This document shows positions 1 to 7,942 of a stretch of DNA of 55,026 bases, one piece after another. The number at the start of each line of letters is the position of its first letter. Position 1 is the first letter of the stretch. The notes under the pieces are model-generated. The model saw only the letters and a list, made by a program, of their open reading frames with translations. It did not search any database and had not been told where the DNA came from. The position numbers were made by a program, and so were the translations under genes. This DNA is from CAZPBC01 sp964584775 (GTDB lineage Bacteria; Chlamydiota; Chlamydiia; Chlamydiales; SLFE01): the NCBI GenBank assembly GCA_964584775.1, contig CAZPBC010000011.1, positions 1-55,026 on the forward strand. The letters run 5' to 3'.

Positions 1-16
1 GATACATTTTGCTCAT
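1..16 (-). CDS. Partial CDS: first codons of the partner of the DUF6088 gene, cut by the window edge
   Basis: On the minus strand an ATG at 16-14 overlaps the TGA stop of the upstream gene (15-13) in an ATGA arrangement, the usual sign of translational coupling. Only five codons (M-S-K-M-Y) lie inside the window. In AbiEi/DUF6088-type loci the next gene is normally an AbiEii-like nucleotidyltransferase toxin, so that is the expected product; this is inference from gene order, not from sequence. Confidence 0.4.
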
Positions 17-621
17 ACACTTATCTCCAGTGCATCATATACAGCCGATCGAATCCATGTTGGAGCAAATTTCAAGCGATCTTTCACTTCCTCTTCACTT
101 GAACTCCTTAAAAAGATTCGAATTTGTTTGGACGTGTTCTCGTCGATATGATCTTTGCCAATTTCTTTTAGAGCCTCAATCAAAGTACCTTCCCTTGTGC
201 CAGCTGGAATCATGACTTTCTTTGCAGCTCTTTTAAAAATGATGACTTGATTCCCTATCTTGACGGTTTTCGAAGGACCCTCTGTTAAGTATACAACCTT
301 TCCTGGCACTTGCTCTGACAATCCAACAATATTCGCAGCAAGAGCTCCAGCAGGCTGGATTTGAACACCATTTTTTTCAGCTATAGCTTTGGCTACACTC
401 AGGATATTGGGAGGAACGACACCCAATCTTTTGTGAATCTTTGGATACTCGTACACCCCCTGAGTCAGACGAACAATCCTTTGCTTCTTCTCTAAACTTG
501 AAAGAGCCTTTCTAACTGAAGCTTCACTACCGATTTCCATGAAATTTTTTGAAGTAAAGCACCATCCACGACCATGCCCAATAATAATCCCCATAACCCT
601 TGATTCAACACTGTCACTCAT
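13..621 (-). CDS. DUF6088 / AbiEi-like antitoxin-type transcriptional regulator
   Basis: A 202-residue protein of the DUF6088 type, related to AbiEi antitoxins of type IV toxin-antitoxin systems. Residues about 1-65 look like a winged-helix DNA-binding domain, with the typical GRGWCF and GVYEYPK segments; the rest is the all-purpose AbiEi C-terminal part with PAGALAANIVGLS. I chose the ATG at 621 rather than the upstream one at 669. It has an AGGGG ribosome site eight bases upstream, and the extra N-terminal codons of the longer version are just the translation of an inverted repeat. The stop overlaps the ATG of a downstream gene that leaves the window, so the gene is probably the first of an antitoxin-toxin operon. 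The two inverted repeats upstream are probable autoregulatory operators. Family call is from sequence resemblance only. Confidence 0.75.
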   Translation of the reverse strand: MSDSVESRVMGIIIGHGRGWCFTSKNFMEIGSEASVRKALSSLEKKQRIVRLTQGVYEYPKIHKRLGVVPPNILSVAKAIAEKNGVQIQPAGALAANIVGLSEQVPGKVVYLTEGPSKTVKIGNQVIIFKRAAKKVMIPAGTREGTLIEALKEIGKDHIDENTSKQIRIFLRSSSEEEVKDRLKFAPTWIRSAVYDALEISV

Positions 622-633
622 CTCACATCCCCT

Positions 634-662
634 TTTCACAAAAAGGGCATCTTTTTGTGAAA
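634..662. repeat. Inverted repeat upstream of the DUF6088 gene (candidate operator)
   Basis: Perfect 11-base arms (TTTCACAAAAA and its complement) around a 7-base spacer, GGGCATC. It lies just upstream of the ribosome site of the DUF6088 gene, inside the expected 5' leader. A related copy lies about 110 bases further upstream. The position suggests an operator or a translational control hairpin. Confidence 0.7.
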
Positions 663-724
663 TATGCAAGTACGCTCTTTACAGTATTATTCATTTTGTG
701 GGTACTAGAGGCTTTTTTGACTGA

Positions 725-751
725 ATTATACCATCTATTTTTTTCACACAA
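725..751 (-). promoter_or_regulatory. Candidate promoter of the DUF6088 operon
   Basis: On the minus strand a perfect TATAAT (730-725) is preceded, at about 15-16 bases, by TTGTGT/TTTGTG (752-746). The -35 region lies inside the second inverted repeat (741-772), so a protein bound to that repeat would cover the promoter. Confidence 0.5.
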
Positions 752-772
752 AAAGCATCTTTTTGTGAAAAA
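741..772. repeat. Second, imperfect copy of the inverted repeat
   Basis: Left arm TTTTCACACAAAAA, spacer GCATC, right arm TTTTTGTGAAAAA. The core is the same as in the repeat at 634-662, with two extra bases in the left arm and a shorter spacer. It overlaps the -35 region of the candidate promoter and sits just downstream of the stop of the NifS-like gene. Confidence 0.65.
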
Positions 773-781
773 TGTGAAGAC

Positions 782-1933
782 TTAATTCGTTTTAAAAGCA
801 CTCTTACGGAGAGTTTGGGCTGCGGCGGCGAGAGTGTCGACTGCTTTCTCGATCTCCTCGTCGGTAGTGAAGCGGGAGAGGGAGAAGCTGAGGCTCGTGT
901 GAGAGACTTCAGGAGCAAAACCCATCTTGGAGAGAAGGTGATGGAGCGTCTGTGAAGAGCCACCGCCGATGGTCGCAGCCACTTTTTTTCGATCGAGGAG
1001 GTAAAGGAGCGCTTCGGAAGAGACCCCCTTCACAGAAAGGAGGGAGACGGTGGGTAGACGCTTCTCATCAGCAAAGAGCACTTCCACATCGGGGATTTTT
1101 TCTTGTGCGAGTGTTTCAAAGGAGTCGCGGAGACGCGCCCCTTCAAGAGCAAGAAAGTCGAGTGAACTTTTCGCCTCTTTCGCTGCACAGATGAGCGCGC
1201 TGAAGAGTGATGTCGGAAACTTCCCTGAACGGTAGCCTCCCTGCTCAGCAGCACCGTGGATGAGTGTGGTGAGCGGCGCCCCCTCTTTCAGAAAAAGTCC
1301 TGCGGTGCCCAGGGGCGCGTGGAAGAGAGAGCCATCAAACGTGATGGCGTCAGCCCCCAACTCCTCAAAGTTGAAGGGCAACTTACCTAAAAGATGGCTG
1401 ATATCTACATGGAAAAAGATCTCTCGCTCCTGGCAAATCTCAACAAGGGGGGAGAGGTCGTAAATGACTCCAGTGAGACCGCACGCAGCTGGCAGTGAGA
1501 GAAAGGCGGTACGTGGAGTGACATGGCGGATGAGTTCATCGGCAGTGACAGCCCCCTTCCCGTCGACATCCAAGAGCTTGAAGACAACAGAGAATTTGGA
1601 AAAGCGCTCTCCAGAGACTAGAGACGCCGCATTGGCCGTTGAGGCGGTGAGAAATTGGTTCTTCCCCGTCTCCAGTGCGATTTCCGAGTAAGCGGAGAAA
1701 TAGAGTTGCGAGATCGCCTCTTCTAAGGAAGAAGTGAAGACAAAAGCATCCTTCTCTTTTGCACCCGCCAGTGCATAGAGATGAGGAACCCCTTTTAACA
1801 ACTTTTCACGGACGCGGTTGGCTGCTGCACCAAGTCCGTAAGGGTCTAAATACTCCTCATCCAAAAAGGGAAGCATCTCTTTCACACACTCAGGGAGGGG
1901 TTTAGTGACGTGGCTATTGTTGAGGTGGATCAT
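782..1933 (-). CDS. NifS-like class V aminotransferase paralogue lacking catalytic residues
   Basis: A 383-residue protein with the overall fold signature of the NifS/IscS class V aminotransferases, for example FFHVDISHLLGKLP at 173-186, equivalent to the PLP-contacting HVDAVQ segment. The residues that define an active cysteine desulfurase are missing. The PLP-lysine motif SAHK is replaced by the DGSLFHAPLG segment, with Leu203 at the lysine position. The PLP-stacking histidine region reads TASTANAA, and the cysteine loop has no cysteine (TIGGGSSQ). The start overlaps the gpmA stop (ATGA), so the two are cotranscribed. The order matches the nifS-related gene beside pgm in Chlamydia (CT721-CT722). 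It probably has a structural or regulatory role, not desulfurase activity. An intact SufS is encoded at 21956-23167. Confidence 0.85.
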   Translation of the reverse strand: MIHLNNSHVTKPLPECVKEMLPFLDEEYLDPYGLGAAANRVREKLLKGVPHLYALAGAKEKDAFVFTSSLEEAISQLYFSAYSEIALETGKNQFLTASTANAASLVSGERFSKFSVVFKLLDVDGKGAVTADELIRHVTPRTAFLSLPAACGLTGVIYDLSPLVEICQEREIFFHVDISHLLGKLPFNFEELGADAITFDGSLFHAPLGTAGLFLKEGAPLTTLIHGAAEQGGYRSGKFPTSLFSALICAAKEAKSSLDFLALEGARLRDSFETLAQEKIPDVEVLFADEKRLPTVSLLSVKGVSSEALLYLLDRKKVAATIGGGSSQTLHHLLSKMGFAPEVSHTSLSFSLSRFTTDEEIEKAVDTLAAAAQTLRKSAFKTN

Positions 1934-2604
1934 TGTCTTGTATAGGTTCCGTCGCTGTAGTTGTAGATGCGGGGGTCGCCCGTTGCCAGTTCGAGTTTCA
2001 CCACTTCATCTCCAGAAAGACCTTCTAGTGCCATCACAATCGATCGAAGAGAGTTTCCATGGGCAGAGATGAGCACATTTTTTCCCGACTCAAGCAGCGG
2101 CTCCACATTCTCTTTAAAGTAAGGGATCGCCCGCTCAGCAGTCATCTTCAGGCTCTCCCCTTCAGGGGGAGCGGTATCGAAGCTTCGACGCCAGATGTGC
2201 ACCTGCTCTTTGCCATAAATTTCACGCATTTCATCTTTGTTCATCCCCTGCAGGGCACCGTACATCCGCTCATTGAGCTGCCAGGCAACCGTGACCGGAA
2301 CGACCTCTTGCAGCATCTTATCGCTATGGATCTTTCCCCACTCTGCCATTTTTCCTTCGCCCGTATGGGGGTTCACGGGTGTTTTGCCAGAGGAGTGGAC
2401 GCTCATCACCAGCATCGCAGTGGCAGAGGCTCGGATGAGAGGAGTGGTGAAGATGTGGTCAATCGGCAGGTCTTTGATCCTCTCCCCAGCTCTTAGGGCC
2501 TCATCAACACCTCCCTTAGAGAGAGGGACATCCACCCAGCCTGTAAAGACATTTTTTTTGTTCCACATCGACTCGCCGTGACGCAGTAAAATTAAAACTC
2601 CCAT
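1930..2604 (-). CDS. gpmA: 2,3-bisphosphoglycerate-dependent phosphoglycerate mutase
   Basis: A 224-residue cofactor-dependent phosphoglycerate mutase that interconverts 3- and 2-phosphoglycerate in cytosolic glycolysis. The family signature LLRHGES is at 6-12, with the phosphorylated His9. The NERMYG segment at 111-116 carries the catalytic Glu, and the second active-site histidine is in ISAHGNSLR (His182). Length is typical for bacterial dPGM. The ATG at 2604 has an AGGAG-type site about ten bases upstream. It is translationally coupled by a four-base overlap to the degenerate NifS-like gene downstream. The neighbourhood corresponds to pgmA (CT722) in Chlamydia trachomatis, with the pseudouridine synthase gene next door in the opposite orientation. 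Confidence 0.96.
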   Translation of the reverse strand: MGVLILLRHGESMWNKKNVFTGWVDVPLSKGGVDEALRAGERIKDLPIDHIFTTPLIRASATAMLVMSVHSSGKTPVNPHTGEGKMAEWGKIHSDKMLQEVVPVTVAWQLNERMYGALQGMNKDEMREIYGKEQVHIWRRSFDTAPPEGESLKMTAERAIPYFKENVEPLLESGKNVLISAHGNSLRSIVMALEGLSGDEVVKLELATGDPRIYNYSDGTYTRQ

Positions 2605-2655
2605 CCTCTTCTCCTTTATCTTCTAAAATCTATCACCTTAAAGGGTTTAACTCAA

Positions 2656-2684
2656 TTGATGCAAAAGAAATTATGAGGTATACT
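2656..2684 (+). promoter_or_regulatory. Sigma-70-type promoter of the pseudouridine synthase operon
   Basis: TTGATG at 2656-2661 and TATACT at 2679-2684 with an ideal 17-base spacer. The expected transcription start (about 2691) is only some five bases ahead of the ATG at 2696, and no ribosome-binding sequence fits in between. The first gene may therefore be translated from a nearly leaderless mRNA. Confidence 0.65.
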
Positions 2685-2695
2685 TTACTGTTATT

Positions 2696-3406
2696 ATGGG
2701 TGAAAAAAAACGTTTGAGTAAAGTCCTAGCTGGATGTGGTGTCGCCTCCAGGCGCGCTGCTGAGGAGATCATCTTCGAAGGCCGTGTTGAGGTCAACGGA
2801 GAGGTGGTGACGGTTCCTCAGACGGGTGTCTGCTTAGAAGAGGATACCATTACGGTCGACGGCAAGCCCCTCAAGAAAGAACAAAAGAAAGTTTACTACC
2901 TTCTGAATAAACCGATTGGCTACATCTGCTCCAACAAGCGGACAAGCAAGCGCAGCCGCCTCGTGATCGACCTCTTTAGTCAGATGGACCAGCGCCTCTT
3001 TACTGTCGGCCGTCTCGATAAAGACACCGAAGGGCTCATTGTCGTCACGAATGACGGACACTTTGCCGATAAGCTGATCCATCCCTCCTCGAACATCCAA
3101 AAAGAGTATGTCGTGAAGACGGGCTGCGACATCAAACCCGAACATCTGTATAAACTATCAGAAGGGACCACAGTGGAAGGGACCTTTGTAAAACCCGTCA
3201 AGGTTCAGAAAATCCGTAAAGGGACACTCAAAATTGTGGTCAAAGAGGGGAAAAAACACGAAGTGCGCGAGCTCGTCCTGAACGCCGGTCTGAAAGTGAA
3301 AAACTTGAAGCGCACACGTGTAGGCCACCTCACCCTGGGATCGCTCGAAACAGGTAACTACCGCCCCCTCTCAAAGAAGGAGATTGAAACTGTATGGCAA
3401 AAATAA
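2696..3406 (+). CDS. RsuA/RluB-family rRNA pseudouridine synthase
   Basis: A 236-residue protein with an N-terminal S4 RNA-binding domain (RLSKVLAGCGVASRRAAEE, residues 6-24) followed by the RsuA/RluB/RluE-type pseudouridine synthase domain. The catalytic motif GRLDKDTEGLIV is present, with the nucleophilic Asp near residue 108. The family isomerises specific uridines in 16S or 23S rRNA; which one cannot be told here. It corresponds to yjbC (CT723) of Chlamydia in position. The start is fixed by the S4 domain beginning directly after MGEKK, although there is no Shine-Dalgarno sequence. It overlaps the next gene by 13 bases. Confidence 0.92.
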   Translation: MGEKKRLSKVLAGCGVASRRAAEEIIFEGRVEVNGEVVTVPQTGVCLEEDTITVDGKPLKKEQKKVYYLLNKPIGYICSNKRTSKRSRLVIDLFSQMDQRLFTVGRLDKDTEGLIVVTNDGHFADKLIHPSSNIQKEYVVKTGCDIKPEHLYKLSEGTTVEGTFVKPVKVQKIRKGTLKIVVKEGKKHEVRELVLNAGLKVKNLKRTRVGHLTLGSLETGNYRPLSKKEIETVWQK

Positions 3407-4548
3407 AAAGAAAGCGTCTTCTGCCTGAAGTGGAAGAGCTCATGCCAGCTCTCATTTCTGCCTTCCGTAAAATCACCAAAGAGCCCGGCCCGAGCGACCA
3501 GCTACAGACGCGGGAGTTCCGTCGTGCTGCAGAGAAGGTCAAAGAGCTCAAAAAAGAGCTCGACAAAGGCACTTTCTCCTCAAAAGCGTTGAGAGATAGC
3601 CACACGCTCGCGAGCTACCTTCTCTACTTTTTTCCTCTCCATTACCAAGAGATTTTCTCGGCGATGAAAGAGCTCCCAAAAGCGCCCGACCGCGTTCTAG
3701 ATCTCCAAAGTCATACTTGTGCTGGAGCCTACGCGGCCATTAAGCAGGGCGCAACCGAAGTGATCGCAACCGGCCCCGAAGAGCGCAGCCTCCGCGTTGG
3801 CTCAGAGATGATTGGTCGGATGGGACACCCCCTCTCGATCCGCAAATGGGATCCGCTCCAAGGACCTCTTCCCGTTGACCCTGGATTTGATCTGATCATT
3901 CTTAACCATTCTCTCTTTCAGCTTTTTCCTCCTAACCAAGAAGGAAAGGTGATCATCGAGACCGTCACAGCGTTTATCGAAACCCTCCTCACCTACCTGA
4001 ATCCCGAAGGGCACCTCCTGATCACAACTTCGAGTCTCGAACCTTTAAACCGCCAGCTCTTTCTTTTGCGTGACCACCTCGTTGAAAAACAGGTCCCCAT
4101 CTATGCTCCCTGTATCTGGCAAGGACCCTGCCCTGCTCTTAAAAACAACTTCCCTTGCTTCATGCAGCGTGAGATGGAAAAACCCTATCTCATGAAAGAG
4201 CTCCAGCGCGCCGCCGACATCCAACAAAATTCTCTTAAAGCAACCTACCTGATCTTGAATCGTAAAGAGGATCCTGTCGCCAAACTGAAAAGCAGCTACC
4301 GTGTCGTCAGCCCCCGACTAGAAAATCCTTACGAAGAGTTTTACATCCTCTGCGGCACGAACGAAAAGGTGAAACTTTCAAGACGCACCCCTCCAGAGGA
4401 GAAAGAGCCCTTTGACTACTTCAAACGCGGAGACTTAATCCAACTCGGCAAAGAAGCAAAGAAAGCTTCTGCCGACGTGCTCGACTTCCCTGATATCCAC
4501 GTCTCTGCCGCTTGTGGCAAGCCCCCACCAACCGGAGAGGACGCGTGA
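3394..4548 (+). CDS. Rsm22-like rRNA small-subunit methyltransferase family protein
   Basis: A 384-residue protein occupying the position of CT724 in Chlamydia. It resembles the Rsm22 family of SAM-dependent methyltransferase-like proteins linked to the small ribosomal subunit. A nucleotide-binding-type segment (RVLDLQSHTCAGAYAA) lies around residue 104, then a DLIILNHSLFQL strand. A cysteine-rich stretch typical of Rsm22 (APCIWQGPCPAL...FPCFMQREMEKP, near 236-270) may hold a metal or Fe-S centre. The usual glycine-rich SAM motif is weak, so activity is not assured. The ATG at 3394 lies inside the end of the pseudouridine synthase gene, with AGGAG ten bases upstream. The stop overlaps the GTG of the next gene. 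A role in ribosome maturation would agree with its upstream neighbour. Confidence 0.7.
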   Translation: MAKIKRKRLLPEVEELMPALISAFRKITKEPGPSDQLQTREFRRAAEKVKELKKELDKGTFSSKALRDSHTLASYLLYFFPLHYQEIFSAMKELPKAPDRVLDLQSHTCAGAYAAIKQGATEVIATGPEERSLRVGSEMIGRMGHPLSIRKWDPLQGPLPVDPGFDLIILNHSLFQLFPPNQEGKVIIETVTAFIETLLTYLNPEGHLLITTSSLEPLNRQLFLLRDHLVEKQVPIYAPCIWQGPCPALKNNFPCFMQREMEKPYLMKELQRAADIQQNSLKATYLILNRKEDPVAKLKSSYRVVSPRLENPYEEFYILCGTNEKVKLSRRTPPEEKEPFDYFKRGDLIQLGKEAKKASADVLDFPDIHVSAACGKPPPTGEDA

Positions 4549-6368
4549 CCGAAACGAGTCCTCTAATCCAAACCCTCACTGAGTCAGTGAACAATCTAAA
4601 GACGATTGTTCAACTGAAACACTCGCACTTCTTCCTAGAAAAACTCACTCTCTACAAAAACCAGATCCGAGTTGAAAAAAGCGACCTCTTTGAGTGCATC
4701 ACAACAGGTTGGATGACAGACAACTACAAGAAGAAGATCAAGAAAAAGCAGCGATTGAAAGAGGTGCTTCTCTATTCGATTGAGAACCTCAAAAAACACT
4801 ACCGTGTCATCCAGAAAACCCTCTCTAGTGAAGATCCTCACGATCAAGCTTGGGCGAAGATGACCCTCGATACGATCAACGACTACAACGCCCTTCTCAT
4901 CCACCTGCGCACAGAAAATAAGAAGCCCTTCTACCGCCTAAAAAGAGTGTCTGCCAACTTTTTCTCTCCGACTTTCTTTGGTGATGAGCTTCTCACGGTC
5001 CTCGTTGAGATCCCCAGCATGTACCTTCTCCGCTTTGAAACAACCCACGAACAGGCCACATCCGAAGAAAAAGCGATGGAGAAGATCGCTCAGTCGCTCA
5101 AAGGAGGAGAAACCGTTGAACTCTCTGTGAACGAGCGTGACGTCTTTCACATGCGCGCCATCACTCTTGCATCGAAATCCAACCTACCTTCCGACCTAGC
5201 AAAAGACATCACAAAACTCCTCAAAGAGACCCCCATCCGCGCCAGCAAAACCGACAAAAAAGAAGAGGAGAGTGACTCCATTATCTCGATGGTGCAGATG
5301 CTCACTCCCTTCCCGGGCGAAGAGATCACCGTCTCGGGCCGCATCAAACGCAAAGAAGACCGTCCTGTTCCCAGCGTTCCCGATCCCAAAAGCTTCCGGG
5401 TCTCCACGATCGTCTCGCAAACGGGCTTTCCCCACCCTTCACAGTACAGCGGGTGGGCGCTGACGGCCTGCTTCACCCCTCAATCTCTCCTCCGCCTCGA
5501 CCTGACACCGGAATACCACGCCATCCACCAAATCAAACAGCAGATCGCCCACGACCTCCTTCCAAACAACCGCCTCAACATCAAGGCAAAGACGCTCCTG
5601 AAACTAAAAAAGCGCGCCTTTGAACAGAATGCAGAGGTCTACCTACGCCTCCACCGGCAGCTCTCCCTAGCGATGCTACGCTCTGCTCCCTACGAAGGCC
5701 TGAGTGAAGAGATCATCGTCGAGCGTGTCGATCCTTTCTACGACCGTGTAGAAAACCACCCCTCTCCCTTCGATTACCTCTCCCAGGCGCACCACCTCAT
5801 CAATAAAACCTTCATCGACCATCTCTACGAAAAGCTTTTGCATGAATGGCAGGATGAAGAAAATCCCGGCCTCTTTTCTAACAACCGACGGGAACGTTTT
5901 AAAACTGCTTTCGATATCCTACATGACGAATTAAGCCTCGCCGTCGATGAGTTCACACGAAACGCGGAGCGACCTCACTCAGAGCTCGACCTCGCCACCC
6001 TCCGCTTCACTCTCATCCAAGGTCAAGTTCTCGGTGAAGTGGCGATCAAAATCCTTCTGCTCTACTTCTCAGAGAAAATCGGCTTTGCCCCTCCGCTGCT
6101 CAACCACTTTGAGATCAGCACCCAAGCTGCTGCCTTTAGACAGATCCTCTTTTTCCAAAACGAATTGGAGTCCCCCCTCTCTGAAAACGAAGAGGAAGCT
6201 CTACCACTTCTCCAAAAGCGTTACCAAAAAGCGCTCAAAAATGACGTCGAACTCTTCGAGTCCTGCGAACTCAAAGAGCCCATCGAAGCCTCCATCTGCC
6301 ACGAGCTGGAACGCTACTACAACAGCCGCTACACCCTCCTCTCCAAAATCCACAAACGCAAGTCATAA
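4545..6368 (+). CDS. Large hypothetical protein of the rsuA-like operon
   Basis: A 607-residue, mostly alpha-helical, charged protein that I do not recognise. I place the start at the GTG at 4545: GGAGAGG lies four bases upstream and the GTG overlaps the previous stop as GTGA, the coupled arrangement used elsewhere in this window. A longer version from the ATG at 4512 would overlap more and lacks a ribosome site. There is no signal peptide or obvious membrane segment. Coiled-coil-like heptads occur at 20-80. An YSGWALTACFTPQSL segment stands out mid-protein and may mark a conserved core. It is the third gene of a run that begins with an rRNA-modifying enzyme, but I see nothing that assigns a reaction. 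Confidence 0.8.
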   Translation: MTETSPLIQTLTESVNNLKTIVQLKHSHFFLEKLTLYKNQIRVEKSDLFECITTGWMTDNYKKKIKKKQRLKEVLLYSIENLKKHYRVIQKTLSSEDPHDQAWAKMTLDTINDYNALLIHLRTENKKPFYRLKRVSANFFSPTFFGDELLTVLVEIPSMYLLRFETTHEQATSEEKAMEKIAQSLKGGETVELSVNERDVFHMRAITLASKSNLPSDLAKDITKLLKETPIRASKTDKKEEESDSIISMVQMLTPFPGEEITVSGRIKRKEDRPVPSVPDPKSFRVSTIVSQTGFPHPSQYSGWALTACFTPQSLLRLDLTPEYHAIHQIKQQIAHDLLPNNRLNIKAKTLLKLKKRAFEQNAEVYLRLHRQLSLAMLRSAPYEGLSEEIIVERVDPFYDRVENHPSPFDYLSQAHHLINKTFIDHLYEKLLHEWQDEENPGLFSNNRRERFKTAFDILHDELSLAVDEFTRNAERPHSELDLATLRFTLIQGQVLGEVAIKILLLYFSEKIGFAPPLLNHFEISTQAAAFRQILFFQNELESPLSENEEEALPLLQKRYQKALKNDVELFESCELKEPIEASICHELERYYNSRYTLLSKIHKRKS

Positions 6369-6379
6369 AGGCTCTTCAT

Positions 6380-6782
6380 ATGTCAATCACCTTCTCGACT
6401 CTCATCTCAAAGGATATCCCCCCTGCCCTATCTAAAACCCAAAAGAGGAAGAAAAAAAACGCCCTCCCCTCATCGCCTCATTTTTGAAAGGCATGTAGAC
6501 CCTATTCAAGCTAAAATCGACCAACTTGACTGGAATACGAAGCTGGGAGAGCGGCAACTCACTCCACCGCATGTAGCAGCATTAGATGAAGAAGCAGACC
6601 AGCTTAGTATCGACCTTTTACTAGGCGCACTTAGAAGCGAAAGTAATCAAGGGTTTTAAGGAGCATTAAATGCTCTAGTCATGACAGGAACAACGATTCA
6701 ACCGGGGCGAACTCAAGAAACAGAACAACCATTTGATCCAGCAACTCTTATTCAAATGTTAGGAGAACTTGGAATAGTCTAA
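6380..6782 (+). pseudogene. Decayed small gene: frameshift in an A8 run plus one in-frame stop
   Basis: An ATG at 6380 with AAAGG eight bases upstream opens a reading frame (MSITFSTLISKDIPPALSK...) that ends after 35 codons at 6485-6487. Removing one base from the run of eight A residues near 6452-6459 connects it to a frame that continues ...FERHVDPIQAKIDQL through ...DQLSIDLLLGALRSES. That frame meets TAA at 6657-6659 and then goes on in the same frame, ...QPFDPATLIQMLGELGIV, to TAA at 6780-6782. The restored protein would be about 134 residues. I do not recognise it; its size and location after the operon suggest a small lineage-specific protein. The alternative is several unrelated short frames, but the sequence composition looks coding throughout. 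Confidence 0.55.
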
Positions 6783-6799
6783 TCTGTAGAAGTCATGAT

Positions 6800-7930
6800 T
6801 TAAAGATAGAGCTCACTCAAAAACTTTTTAGCGGGCCGAACTTCGATTCCTTTTGTCACACGCCCTCGGTCGAGATCTTTGACAACCTGTATCGAAGGAA
6901 TATTGTACTTTTGATGGAAGTAACAAAGATGTGGACTGAGCGTATGGTTAGAAAGTTTTGCTTCTATGAGATATTCCACTTCACCCTCTTGAACAAGGGC
7001 AAAATCCACCTCTTTTTTCTCTTTGGTACGTAAGTATTTAAGAGCAACCCGTTCACCAAGAAGATCATGCCGTGCAAAAGCAGACTTAAGAAGCGACAAT
7101 GCCACAAGGTTTTCAAATTGAACCCCCTTGTCTCCACGTACAAGACCTGTATCAAAAAAGTAGATTTTTGGTTCCTTCTGCAAACTACGAGCAATGTTTT
7201 TTGAGTAGGGTGTCACACGAAAAATCACATAGAGAGCCTCTAAAATTTCGATATACTTTTTCACAGTATGAGGTGAAATAGAAACATCTTCTGCTATAGA
7301 GTTATACGAAATCGGAGATCCTACTCGGTCTCTGAGTAGCTCGAAAACGAGCTGGATCGTCCGTATACTTTGGATTTTCTCGATATCTAGGACATCGATG
7401 CGGAGTAAAGAGTCGATATATTGGTTTCTCCACCTTTTTGCATCGACATCCTCTTTTGTCAAAAAGGGCTCGGGAAACCCCCCACGCTCTATCAATTGAT
7501 CTAAAGAATACGGTGCTGAAAGCTGAGTTAACTCTGCAGGAGAAAAGGGAAGTAGTCGGTGCAGAAAAAACCGTCCTGCAAGGGAGTCTCCCACCTCACT
7601 AAATACTTCTAATCTAGCACTCCCTGTGACTAAAAACTTCTGATGCTCTTTCTTCGTATCGTAGATCCCCTTTAGATAGTTTTTCCAGTTGGGCATCTTA
7701 TGGATCTCATCCAAAATGATAAGCTCGGTCTCCGGGAGCCAGGCCTCCTCTTGAATGAGCTTCTGGTCCTCTCTTTTGTCATAGTTGAGGTACAGGGAGT
7801 CCGTAAACTCTTTTGCGATCTCTTTAGCCAAAGTGGTTTTTCCCGCTTGTCTAGGACCAGCTAGGAAAACCATTTTCTTTTCTAAATCCTTTCGAATCGC
7901 CTCTTTCTGAACTCTTTCCATATTGACCAT
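6800..7930 (-). CDS. AAA-type ATPase with DUF4143 C-terminal domain
   Basis: About 376 residues of the widespread ATPase family with an N-terminal AAA domain and a C-terminal DUF4143 domain. The Walker A motif GPRQAGKTT starts about 22 residues after the first codon and the Walker B region is LIILDEIHKMPNW. The C-terminal half carries the winged-helix-like and restriction-endonuclease-like parts (EVDFALVQEGEVEYLIEAKL), with the E-V-D-F ... E-A-K pattern of a PD-(D/E)XK-like fold. The cellular role is unknown; such genes are mobile and often occur beside toxin genes. The start is uncertain: ATGs at 7969, 7930 and 7921 are in frame. None has a clear ribosome site, and the segment before 7930 is only the translation of a palindrome. 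Confidence 0.85.
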   Translation of the reverse strand: MVNMERVQKEAIRKDLEKKMVFLAGPRQAGKTTLAKEIAKEFTDSLYLNYDKREDQKLIQEEAWLPETELIILDEIHKMPNWKNYLKGIYDTKKEHQKFLVTGSARLEVFSEVGDSLAGRFFLHRLLPFSPAELTQLSAPYSLDQLIERGGFPEPFLTKEDVDAKRWRNQYIDSLLRIDVLDIEKIQSIRTIQLVFELLRDRVGSPISYNSIAEDVSISPHTVKKYIEILEALYVIFRVTPYSKNIARSLQKEPKIYFFDTGLVRGDKGVQFENLVALSLLKSAFARHDLLGERVALKYLRTKEKKEVDFALVQEGEVEYLIEAKLSNHTLSPHLCYFHQKYNIPSIQVVKDLDRGRVTKGIEVRPAKKFLSELYL

Positions 7931-7942
7931 TTTGCATCGAAT

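Noticed and set aside
746..772. Inverted repeat as terminator of the NifS-like gene
   Set aside because: On the minus strand the stem is followed by an A-run rather than a T-run, and it overlaps a -35 element, so an operator is more likely.
640..780. CRISPR-like repeats
   Set aside because: Only two copies of a palindrome without unique spacers or cas genes.
539..785. Two short plus-strand open frames over the inverted repeats
   Set aside because: Their similar peptides (HLFVK...) are only the translation of the repeated DNA.
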